Assembly: GCA_017562135.1 (NCBI GenBank)
Contig: QEYB01001208.1
Location: 930,001-994,000 of the forward strand
Origin: Dipylidium caninum
Taxonomy: Eukaryota; Platyhelminthes; Cestoda; Cyclophyllidea; Dipylidiidae
Direction: 5' to 3'
Length of the DNA stretch: 64,000 nt
The position numbers and the translations under genes were made by a program. The notes beneath the pieces are model-generated. The model ran no database searches, was not told the origin of the DNA, and was given only the letters and a program-made list of their open reading frames with translations. This document shows positions 1 to 12,400 of this stretch, in pieces. Every line of letters begins with the position of its first letter. Within the stretch, counting starts at the first letter, position 1.

Positions 1-3000
1 TAGCTAATGGACGTCATATGTCTCATAGTTAGGAATGCTTTTAAATTTGATGTAAATCCAAAGCGCTTTATGTCCCAGCAATCCACTTTTTATTACCAAA
101 AAGCATTTCTCCTCACGAAGAGGCGTGCAAACCCTAACTTTGTTATCTCTAGTGGCGCATTACGCTTACCGCGAATACTAGTAGCCCTAGACGGATCTCG
201 CGTCCGTCTCTCGGGTTGCGTTTACATGATGTTTCCAATGGAAGCTGAAATTTGGGCACCCACCGCACCAATTCACTAGGCAAGCGTATATTCGGCGAAT
301 TATTTCATGAAAGATACTACGTTGTCAATTCATGGATGTGAATTCGCAAAATGGTATTGGTTGAGTTATAACGCAGGCGGGAAATGGACACTGCAACTGA
401 CTAACAGAGGTCTAGGCTTATGAATTAATATGCACTGCTTATTTACATACACATAAATTTACTTTGGGATCAAAGCGTGAAAGTGAGATGCATCGCTTCT
501 AATTTACAGTCTACTATGGGGTCATCAGGCGCATCTACTAATAGCCTGTGCACAACAAACATGACCTTACCCAAACGGTTCTAGCACTTTCCGCATCACC
601 TAGTTGACGGAATGGTCTAAAGGACAAGATAGTTGGAATGTGTCTTACGAAAGCCATGTCATCGGAATCGTAAACAAATAATAGCTATTGTGCACTTAAA
701 ATAACTGGTTTTCCTGTGTGAATTTGGAATTAATGTGCACACGTTGTAACTAATGTTGATTCACGAAACATCTCATAAATCAATTGCATACATCATGTCT
801 CACTGGAGAAAGTGGGCTCACAGCTCACGACATTGAGTTTAGTAAGTATAAATGGAGCTTATCATTCTGGTGTATTTTTGCCTCTATGACTCGTACCCTC
901 GAGGCGGATGCGTGAGCTAAGAGTTATCTTGGGCGATGGTCCGCTGGGCATTCGTGTGGGGCTACCAGACAGGCGGTCCGCGGGGAACACCCGTCCATTA
1001 ATGTGTCCGAGGCGAAAAACAAAAGGCAGTCTTCACGACGTCTGAGTTCACTCAGAAAGAGACGACGTATGAACGCTTTGATCTTGCCGAACACTTAATA
1101 ACATAAAGTGGCGTATCTCACACCGCCGGTTCAAATCTAATCTGCCACACAGCTGTCGAATACTATAAATAAGTTGGCGTTAAAGCAGCACTCATTTCCA
1201 GTCCTGCAGATCATAAAGGGGACAAGAGTTAGCCAAAGCACCACGTGATGCCTACGACAATTCCGCGCTAATGAGTGGCCAAACAAGGAAGCCCGGTGAG
1301 GGATCTAACTAAAAGCTGCCGGTCCCTGAGCAAAGGAAAGGTCTGCCACGGTAATTACCTGCCTGTGAACCCTAATAAACAGGTTAACCGATTTGACACT
1401 GTGGTGAAGCTCTAGAACGACGTAGACGCCATTTAATCTTCCTCCTCCTCCTCCCCCCCCCTCTAATGCTCACTGCTCTTCTGCTCAGCTTTGACTTCAC
1501 AAGCCACTACAATGGAGTGCCCCCCGTCGTGTAGTTCTAACCCTGTGTTGGCTTAACTGCTTTATTTACGTGCTTACTTTAAGACAACCTCACAGAGGAT
1601 GAGTAGATGCTTCGGTGCCATTTCTCTTGAAGTCAAAAACATTACAACTTTGCCGCTTTAGTGCCCCCAGCACTGGGCCGCCTGCTAACATTCAACCATA
1701 CGCTTGGGTATATTTACAACACCGCGTCTTACTACCATTTTGAAAATGTACAGTCTCTGCGTTTTAGCGTATCGAGAGGACCTACAGGAACGTCTTGTCA
1801 ACTCGGAGACCGCTGTCCTCAGGATCTCGGGAGATAATCACGAAAATAAACTCTAAAACTTAAACTCGTAAGTCTAAGCTGAATACTGAGGCATAGGACA
1901 CATTGCTGAAGACGCCATTTCACCCTCTGTCCGGATAGGCGTCATGTAAAAAGCCTCTTTTATCAGATTAGACTTTGAGTCTCATTAAGTTTTGCTTCTA
2001 AATTGCAGTGCTTCACTTGACTTCCCTGATAATTCTTTCCCTTCCGAAGGGAATTGCTTCATTACTTCATTACTTTCAGTGGGGAAAGGATGCTTCGCAA
2101 GTGTACACCGTAAATGTTATCCTTTTGTGCGTGGTTTCCTCGCCGGAAGCATCATGTTGAGCTCTTTTATTGACTGGAACTTCTTTTCCAACAAATTTCA
2201 CCATCGAAATGGCCACTCAGATAACAATTAAAGCGCACATATACTCGAGTAAGCGCACAACAACTTTACTCTGTCCTCACACTCACTTCCATTATGCGCC
2301 TCCCAAGTGCAAATGAGTGATATCCTTGCGCATGCCTCAGTGGCCATTGAGGACCGGGCCTCAGGCCGCGGCTGGAACAGGAGGGCACAAAAACTCGTTA
2401 ATCATTTCATAAGCGTAAATTCGCCTCACACTTCATCTTTACATAACAAAGACCATCGGTACCAGTGCGTTTTGATTCCTCTGCAAAAGGTAAACTGAGG
2501 AACTCACGGACACTCTATCGAGTTTATTCGACCCTTGATGGGACGTCAGTTACGCGAACCATGAAATACCTCATGCTCCACCGTGAATTAGGCAAGAATC
2601 CTACTCTAAGGAGGTGAGGACCATCATCCCTCTGAGTTCCTCTCGACTGTTGCTACACTTACGGCAGCTTACGACTTAGTGCAATCAAAGGTGGCTATGG
2701 GACACTGGAGTCCCCAATCGCTCCATTATTTCATATCATACAATGTTTTACCCAATGGTCTTACGAATATCATCCCAGCAGAAGTAAGTTGCAGGAAGTA
2801 GCTTTCTTGTTCAACCGTTATACAACCAAACATGGTAACACACAGTCTAATACAGAAAACCAACTGCCAGGAAACCGACAAATTCTCCTTCAAGGAACCC
2901 AATAAACGATTTATAAGTGATTTTGGGAAATATCCATCCGGAGCAGAAACCATCTGAATACCATTTACTCCACAGTCCTACACAAAGTGCCAAAATAATG

Positions 3001-3478
3001 GTAGAAGAGAGAAATGACAGCATGTGATTTAAACATGTATTCTCATCGTCCAACTCCAAAGATTCTATTTTTAGCAGTGTCGTTGAGGTGGTGATTGTGC
3101 CTTACGTTTCACGCACCAGCACACACACAAACATACTGCTCTTGTCTCCATCAGGTTCTATTTGGGTGTATGTACACATTAAATAAGCAACAGTGCTGTT
3201 CACACGTCTGTCTGGGTGCGGTCGTGCGCACACTGGTCCACCGCGTGCACACACGCCAAATGGAATGGTTGAGGGCATTAAAAAACACGTCCACAACATT
3301 TGTCACTGCCTCCCGCTGGCAGTCACGGCAGCAGCGGCGTTGGTGATAGCAGCCATAATGGGTTTAGGAGGAGGAGGAGGAGGAGGGGGAAGAGGAGGTC
3401 TTTAGCTGAATGACATCACAATACGCAGTGGGGTTGAGTGGGGGTGGGATTGGCAGAGTAAGGCGTGGGTTTTTGAAT
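1..3478. other. Intergenic sequence with no recognised gene
   Basis: No reading frame here looks like a known protein and no exon set joins in phase. Visible features are a CTC/CCC simple-sequence tract at about 1438-1463 and a GGA-type run at about 3366-3390, just downstream of the KDM3 stop. Part of the last kilobase may be KDM3 3' UTR. Confidence 0.5.
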
Positions 3479-6400
3479 TTACACGGAACGATGTGGAGCG
3501 GAGGGTGAAGAGTTCTCCGTAGCAGAAGGGGTGTGGCGATGATCGCCGACCGAAGTATCGTTGATCGTATTTAGGACAGTGGCGAGTGCATCTTTGACCG
3601 TATGGTAAATCATGTTCTTGACTTGTAGCTTATCCTCGTGACTGGGATGATTTCGTGGTAATCGACGAAATTCCTCCGTTAATTCCAGGCACTGTGGAAC
3701 GTGCTCCGGCGACATGAAGTCCGAAGAGACGTTAATACAGTTTGCCAAGTTTCTCACCTTCGAAGGAAAAAGGTTTTCGCTATTATCGAAAGTTGGGGGA
3801 TAATACGGTTCACATAAAGCTTGAGTCTTTGAGCCGTGAGTCCCGACTGGAGGCAACTTGGTTTCGCACCAGCAATTCCTCCACTTGCTATCTCAAAAGT
3901 CACTCGCGGCACCCGGTGTACGACTCGCACACATAACAGAAACAATTAATTGCTTTGACTGCGCATTCGCATGAAGACAGGAGACGATGCCAGTCTCTAC
4001 CACATCAATACTGATGGAAATTTAATTCTACTTCAAAGGCATTCTACTGGCCTTATTTGTCTTCCAATGTACGTTTTAAAAAGAAGCTGGAATGCACATT
4101 ACCGCAAAAACCCGCTAAGTGTTGAGCAACAGGTAGGCGAACACTTGCTTAAGTGAGGCAAGAGTGTTTCGTTGGGATGATGGTTAAAGGTGAGGAGGCG
4201 GACGTTGCCTTTCCTCCAGAATCTCCGCTACAACCTGACCAGTGTACAAATGACCTCGCCTAACAATAACCAAATCACGGAACGACTCGGCTAAAACGCT
4301 ATTGACTCGATACACATCTCACAATGCTTGGAGAAATGATAAAATGGAGGTAAAAGAGGATAAAAGCGAACCTAATACCGTCCAACATTTACTCGTAGAC
4401 TTATCTTAATGCGTTTTGAGGTGTTACTTGTGTTCTCAACACAAAGCATGCCTGCACGGCCCACAGGGTGTGGACAACGTCTTCATGTGGCAGACGCCGA
4501 CTGGGTGGTACAAACAGGCAGGGCACAAGTTCAAGGCCGCCTGCGATAAACAGCACTGCTTGACATAACAACAATAAAACCACTTATGTGGTGTCTCCTT
4601 GTGTATAGACGAAAATGGCACCATTCCGTTCAACTGGCAAAGAAGGACTACGTAGAGTGGCGGGGGAAAAAGAACATGAGAGTACTTAAAGATGCTTACC
4701 TGGTGTACGGAGCCGGCAGGAATGAGGATTGCATCACCAGGAAATTGAAGTATGGTGTAGGGCTTTATGCCTGTCTCCGCCCTGAGGTCTTCCAGTTGTT
4801 CCTGGGAGAGGTAGACCCTTTGGTCGTGAATCACATCGCTCCCTGTGGCGGCCGCGATAGCAGTGACGGCACCACTAGTGGAAGTTTTTTTCGTGGAAAC
4901 CATATCGGCACTGCCACCACTGACACGGAAGACGGAATTGCAGCCAAATTTATCAGCTTTATTGAGATACTCTCGCAACGCTGGTGTATCGCAGAGTCTG
5001 AAGATATGCCACACTGCCCCGGGCAGACCTGCAATTCGCAGAAAAAATCAGTCGTTGGAGGCCGCCCAAAAGGAGCCAATATCGGTCTCAGAAAGAAGTG
5101 TTTTTCATTCATTTAGACTGAACACTTTGAACTATCACTTGTGAACAGTTTGCTGCCAATGTGCAGGTGCTCCCTAAGTTGCCTTGAGTCTGTATCCAAA
5201 AACTAGAGGACTCAACTTTTCCATGTGCTCACATGAGAAATTTCATTTCTCCGTGTGCTGCGACGAGACCGTTTGGCATGAAGGCCATTTCGTCATCATT
5301 TGCACCATTAGCAGCATCGACGGCTACGTCAGTGCCCTCAGCCACCGCCTTGAACACACAGATGAGCTACATGCTCGTGCCATTTTGGAGTTAAATGCTC
5401 GGTGTGATCGACAGGCAGCACACATACTACGGTTTAAGGGCACAGAAGTCATTTTTCTAGTGAATAAGGTACAAATCAGGGCACCAAGGCTAGATCGACT
5501 GATTGTCTCCTACACCACTTCACTGTTGAGAATAACACGCTATCACGTTTATACACATCTATTTTCAATCAACCGCAGGCACCAAACATTGCGTGATTAC
5601 GAGTAATCGCGCCATAAGGAAATATTATTTACCCCAAAAAATGGGAGAGGCGCTTCATAAAATTTATGGAAACTCGAGGGAATTGTAGTAATCTAACACC
5701 TCGAGTCATAATTAGTTGCGTAACTTAACTGTAAAATTAGGAAATAGAGAGGGACGAAAAGGTGGCATACCGCGAGCGGACGACGCATTGGTGTGGCCTT
5801 TGGCGTGAAAGACTTCGGTAAGATCAACACCGGCGGAGCGGAGGAAGGCGCGCAATTGGCTGTCGCCGCCCTTCGGCGGCACCTGTTCCATCGACCGGGT
5901 GGCGTGCATCAGCACGTTGATCACGTCCGTCACATCCACCCGCAGGTTCATCGTGCCAATCTGATTTAATGGCAGTCATAAGGAAACGCTACCGTTAGAT
6001 ACATGGAAACGTCTGATTATATCGGAGTATGAGACCGAGACTCCTGTTTGCGAGTAATCAAAACCTTGACTACATTTACTAGAGCGGCGAATTATTTCGT
6101 ATCTGAAGGAGTAATTGAAGCCTACCATTAAGTCGTCTAGGTCAAATGATGCAATTAAAGCAAAGGCCAAACAACAGGGATGAAAGGAATTGGGACCAAG
6201 CGGCTATAACCATCTTGCGTGACAAGTAGGGGGAGTGGGTGGGTCCAGAAGGGAACAAATGGTCTATCAACGGTGGGTCGGACCGAGAAAACCCACTAGT
6301 GGTGGTGGCTTCTCACATGATGTAGTCCAGAAAGTGGGCGCAGCCACAGCAACGCTCGTTTCCAAACCACTGCCAGTTGGCACTAAATGTGTATCACACG

Positions 6401-9400
6401 ACATCATACCGGAGACAACAACAAGAACATACACACATTCAAACTGAAACACACACACACACACAAACAGGCTGAATGAAGGATTGTGAAGACAGGAGGT
6501 TCTTTGACGTTAGACGAAAAACATTACTATTAACAAGCTCTTTTGGTCCCGATACCTACAGATGCCTCGCAATCTCTTGAACCTCTAAAAATTAACAAAT
6601 TTAATATTAATTGCTCCTAGTATAACACAAGATTTCAAACGTAAGAAGCCTAATGCCAATATCTCAGTGGGTAGTTGATGACGGAGAAATACACATTTTC
6701 GGGCCTTCGAGTCGCAGCATGTCGCTGGTGACATGCAGTTTCTGGTGTGCCACTCATAACACGAGCTCGTAAGACCTTCTGCGCCTAGCAAAACAATGCT
6801 ACCACTAGACTTTCACACACCTTTGCCCTTGTGAGAAAATTTTCAAAATCATTAGATCATGTCACAATGTGGGGATGATGGTGGCAGGCCGCCAGTTAGA
6901 TGGGATAGTAAAACTCGCCTTGGGTAGAGTGCTGAGGTCATGTGCAATGTGGAGGCGGGGTCCGAGATCAGGGCGTACGAAAAAGGAAGGGAGACGAGCG
7001 GCCAGGTTGAGTTGACCCTCTCGATGGGTGTATTCCGGCAGAGGGAGATGCTCTGTGAAATCGGCGTATCGGTCAGGTTGAGCTTCGGCCAGATCACCCA
7101 GCGGAGGCCATTCGCGAATCTTAAGATGTTGTGACATCTTGGAACCATCTTTCATCGATGACGCCCGTTCTATAGGTAAAAAGAGGAAGAGGAACAGTTA
7201 AAACAACAAATTTACATGCTTTCGGTTGCTTACAATGGAAAGTTGTGCCAAAATTATACAATATCAAGGGACTAGGTTAAGTGTATCAGATGCCTCATTG
7301 GTCATTTCCGAGGCACGCAAAATATTTCGTCGAAGCATGAGCTCCATCCAAGGCACATTAACTTCCCATGTGCGCACGCATGCGTGCCAATTGTTAATAC
7401 GCACGCACCACCCATTAATTTTATGAATGGGAGCAGCATTACTGCCCTCATGATGCAATCTTTCATTTGTCCTCCGTCCTTACCAAGCAGTGCACACAAT
7501 TCAAGTTTTCCCCATCTAATGACAACCCAGGGAACAGTAGGACTACAGCCCCATGAGGGGAGTTCAAGGCAAAAGAGCAGTAAAACTGGAAATGTTTGAT
7601 GTCATGGAGACACCGACGTACATGGAATGAGTGGTACAAACGATTAGTTCCATTATGGCACACCGTACTGGAATATTTGATGGGAAGCAAATAATCATTT
7701 CAATGTATATGCCCTATGTTTGTGACTGAGGGAGTTGAAGGGGAAGAGGGTAAATTAAGAAGGATATTATTGCTTAGCCAAAAGCAGAGACAATAGCCTT
7801 CAGAAATTTAAGTTTTAAAATGATGTGCAAAGTTATCTTTTAAACTGGGTTCCATAAAGAGCGCTTATTAATTCTAAAATATTCGATATCAACCAATTAA
7901 AATCCGAGGCACCCTTTAAAGAGGGAAAGAAGCATACTGGAGGTGTGTGGATGGGAGTCAAAAGCTTCCCAGAAGGCGCGGATTGGATGTCGAGGGACAA
8001 TAAGGTTAGTTTCACAATCAACGAGGGCGATCTGCGCAGTGGCTGCGCTGGTGTTCTCCCGACTGATGGATTTTGGGGTCCAAAGGGAGCTGTTAAAGTG
8101 TTTTCCGCAGCCTGAGATGACTACTGGTTGATTTGTGGCCCAGTGGAGCTGAAATAAAAGGTGAAATACAACAAAATGGTCTGACCTATTCACATCAAGG
8201 GATATTCACCATCCAATAGGAGAGTATGTTAGTTTGGTCTGAAGGCATTCATCTGTCAAGACGCCCAAGTTTTTGACACAATATAGTCTGAGGTGGGCTC
8301 AACTGTTGATCGTGGATACTGACACGTTAGTTCAAAAGAAGCTGAAAACCGTTAGCAGGACGACAAACATCACCGTCTGCTACTAAACGAGTTGTTGTAT
8401 CCCTGATCGGAGCGCATGAAAATGGACCTTGGAGGTCACTGGAGGTGAAAACTTTCCTTAACAAGGATAGGCAAGCACAGTGGCCAACTTCAGGACGTGT
8501 TAAGACTACAAATGACAGGTATGTTGCGGTGGCTCATTCACTTTTCTAAGAATTTCAAAGTTTGAAGGACATTTCTACGTCAATTTTACATATCAGAGTA
8601 AATCCGTCCACTCCAAGCGAAACTTCACATTAAATCATGCATTTGGAAAAAAATAGGGGCTAAATCTACACTTAGCGGGGACGTTAGCAGAAAAGCAAAA
8701 ACAGATGTGAATATTTTCAAGGCCTTTTGCTCAAGTCTCGCAGTGGCGAATGACGTGGCATTCACAGAATACAACTAGGCTGATTCACGAGCACCTAATT
8801 CTAGAATATTCATAAAAATTGGCGCAAATAACGGTATAACAGAAGCGCCCACTCTTCACGAAGGACACCTTCGGTCCCGGGAGTGGTTCTAGTAGCCGGT
8901 GTTCCTTCTGTTGCCCTCAGAGCACCGCGGTAACGGTCTAAGGTAAGCAGGACTGTTAGTTCTTCGTAGATTTTCTTAGTCTTAGTCTTTTCTCGATTAG
9001 CTATGTGGCCGCGGCCGTGGCCGTCGCCGCCGCCGCCATCCGCCGCGCAGGCGGAGCTGGTCGTGCGCACACGCACATGCACACGAACACACACACACAC
9101 CGCCGCACACACCCGCAACAAAGGCTGAAACACATAAATCACGGGCCGATCGATGTGCGCAGGCCCGTGTCTTCGTGCGGGAGGCGCGCACCGCGGGCGG
9201 ACGGGCGATTAGCGGCAGGAGGCATGGGGACAGGAGACTTCGCGACTGGGAATTTGCGGTCACGCCAGCCGCTCTTTGATACTACTCCACACGTCTTGCG
9301 TAAACACATTCACGAAGGAAGTTAACTAATCATCAGCACGGCTTTTAAATAACACCCAAATGTTATAAAATTATTCACAGAAAATGATGCCATGTAGGAA

Positions 9401-12400
9401 AAATTCCAAGCACCAGCACAGGCCGGATTCCGACCTCTGGTTTATATGTCCAAGTGCGTGGATAATCGGGTTGCCAAATACCCTTCACTTTAGACGAAGT
9501 GCATGGTCCTCAACCACTCTCAGGAAGGCTGTCACGCTGCAATTGACTTAACATCAAGGTGAAGTATTGTGCACTCGAGCACAAAAGAGAGCATCACTTG
9601 CCTAACAATCGCATTAATTGAAACGGCATAGGAGGACGCTGGCAAAAAGCTAACACATAGAGGGATAGTTTGTGTCTAAGCAACAATGAAAGATTGTAGA
9701 TTATAAATGTCGGAAAGCTATTGTGAAAAAAGTGAACGGAAGAATTCTTCTTGTAATATGAATTTAAAAACTGATGAAATGCACGTTTGTAATCCCCACG
9801 ATCCCACAAAATTTTGGTAGCATTACAGTTCACAAATTCTCAAGGGCGACTCACTTGAAAGGTCTCAAAATTGGTGGAATCACCGTCTTTCAGGTATAGA
9901 ACACCTGTGTAAGTCGCCTTCTGATCCACACCTGCGGGATCACCATCCGCTATTTCCAGGTCGGCGCCTTCGCCACCTTCGGGAGACTCGCCAGAAGAAG
10001 TGGTCGACTTGAGTGCCAGGTCCGCAAGAAGATCAAGAGAAGTGGTTGCTGAAGTGTCAGTGGAGGAGGCTGGAGAAGGAGCGCCTCCGGCACCGGGTTC
10101 TGTCTTGGTCGACGCCATGTGATCGGTGGAGGCACAGGAGCAGACGCAGGGACAGTCTAAATGTGGGGCAATTCGGTGAAGCCGGTGCCACAAACAATGC
10201 AATGTGCCAAAAGGTAACAGAGCGGTGAGCATCATTTTGTTGGGGTCGTGAGGTCGTCGGCTGGCAGAGCATGTGGACCATGGCTGTCTCACGGTGTAGT
10301 CTTCATAGCTCAGTTCAACCACAGCCGGTGAGAGACCTAGGGGAAATAAGGAGTAGAAGTTTGAGCAAAAGTCACTTAACTGGGGGGTTGAGATAAAAGT
10401 GTGAATAAAGAAATCTCTACTTTTGATGCCGTCCTCCTCCGACACGCTCTCTTGAGTTGTAGAAGCGACACTTGAAGCGGCATCTCCTAAGGGATCAGGG
10501 CTATCTTTACTCTTCGAAGGAAAAGGTGCTTTGGCGTAGTAACAGGCGGAGCAGACTGAGTAGCCACACTTGGTGCAGACCCAATGTGAGTTGAACATCG
10601 TGGTTTCGCAGACGTCACACATTTCCCTCACTCCCTGAACCGGTCGCTTCCAGGCAACATGCCGCGATGGAGATTTGAGGGTTTTGGCAGAAGAGTCAAG
10701 GTGTGGACAGCACTGTCGAGTGACTGTCCCACTGTTGGAAATCGAAGAGGAAAGAATAGAAAGTTCTGACAGCATAAGGCGACATGCGATTGTTCCCAGT
10801 CGATCCAAGCAGTAGATTGCGTTCTGTCGGCTTAACGGGGGTGATACTGGAAGGAAATGGAAATCAGTGCTAGCTCACGTTCACATTCCGCTTTTCCAGA
10901 CATCAACGGCAAAGAGTATAACACACTTTATCTGTGCACAGGCACTTAACGTTGAACTGTTTATAGCAAAAAACTAGAAGAGGGCCCCAATGGTGAAATA
11001 ATTTCTCACAAGTAGGTGGTGATGGGGAACGCAAAAGGAGGCACGTGGGCCCCAGCAAGTGGGTGCACGTGTGTTAGCACGGCAGATTCATCGTTAGCAC
11101 GACAAAGACGTGAATGAAAGTCAATCTCATGGCAATTACTGCCTCATGTCGTAATCTACTTTGTGCTTGTAACAGGGTGAACTCACTGAGTCGATGTCTG
11201 CGCGCCACAAATAAGTACGTAAAGCTAAGAAGACGAAATTCTTACCATAACGATGCATTGCCCAAAGAGACCGGTCAATTGCATCAGCTTCGGAGGTTCG
11301 ACAAAAGTCGGAGACGCTGAGAACTCCTTTCTGGTCGTAATACAATCTGCACGAAGTAAGATAGCCAAATAACTAAGTTAGTTACACGGAAAATGCTAAA
11401 AGATGCTGAAGTGCGCGAAACGATTGCTTTTCTTACATGAGAAATTAACACAGGCATTAGGATATTTGAATATGATGCATAGAATTTCGAGACGGTATCC
11501 TCGCTGAAGTGGGGCACGTAAAAGAAATCAAGTTAGAGGATCGCGGGTACAAAGAGAGGAAAATTTGGGTACACTGAAATAACAAAATTAACATGACGGC
11601 GTAACTTGGAGTAGTGCAGTAAAGAAGAGTAAAGATGCTGATATGAACTCGATTAGGTGTTCGAGAACAGAAATGGCAGATGGTCACCCAAGGAGGAGCA
11701 CATTCATGCAACAAAATTCTTTTTTCTAAATTACGGCAATCATCCAAAAACGAATGGGAGATGAAAGAAAAAACCGAGGAGAACTACTGAATGAGCGAGG
11801 CGAGGAACGTTCGCTCGAAGGCGAAGGTTCAGCCGTAAAGGGTGGCGGCAGCCAGAATGACAACCGTGACTTCATAGTCAAACGAATCAAAATTAGTTGT
11901 GGTGTGTGTGTACCCATGCGCTGTTTCAACACAAACAAGCCAAAGGTAAATGGAACAAGGGGAAAGAGCTAACCGCTACTCTCGTGTAACTTGACAAAAA
12001 AGAGAGTAACGAAATTGGCTTGAAATTGGGATGCAGGTTGAGGGGGATAGTTTCACCGTCTTAGAGGACAATTTGGAAATTAACATGATTTTAACACACG
12101 AAGTAAAAGTGAGCAGTAAAAAAAGAATGGGAAAGTAAGCATTGTGGACAATTCCTTTCAATAACGGTCAGTTAGGTAATGGAAAGATTAAAGATGTGAT
12201 TTGCAAACTCTCCTTGCCACTGTTGCAATGGAAGGCCAGTGCGCTTTCTGGATCCCAGAAGTGTTAACTCCTTAGTCTATTAAAACGTTTGTGAGATCAG
12301 TATGGGTGCCAAATTGCCAGATTTTGGCTTTGAGATCTCACAAAACTGAAATCTGTTGGTAGAAGTCGTCGAATCAACCAAAAGGGGCCGCTTTTGCCTA

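Noticed and set aside
1080..1150. tRNA-like GGTTCAAATC box
   Set aside because: The T-arm stem does not pair and no matching acceptor or D arm lies at the right distance.
3095..3405. Overlapping plus and minus frames of 65-83 codons
   Set aside because: CA-rich and GGA-rich low-complexity sequence with no motif.
8810..9142. 110-codon minus frame in a KDM3 intron, first considered as a missing KDM3 exon
   Set aside because: Exon 9855 joins directly to 8148 in phase and reproduces the conserved segment (NFETFQ+LHWATNQPV), so no exon is missing. The frame is driven by CA and CCG repeats.
10731..10739. Splice acceptor inside the zinc-finger exon
   Set aside because: The AG is good, but using it breaks phase with exon 11246-11346 and removes conserved residues (AIYCLDRLG). 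Reading through to 10846 fixes both.
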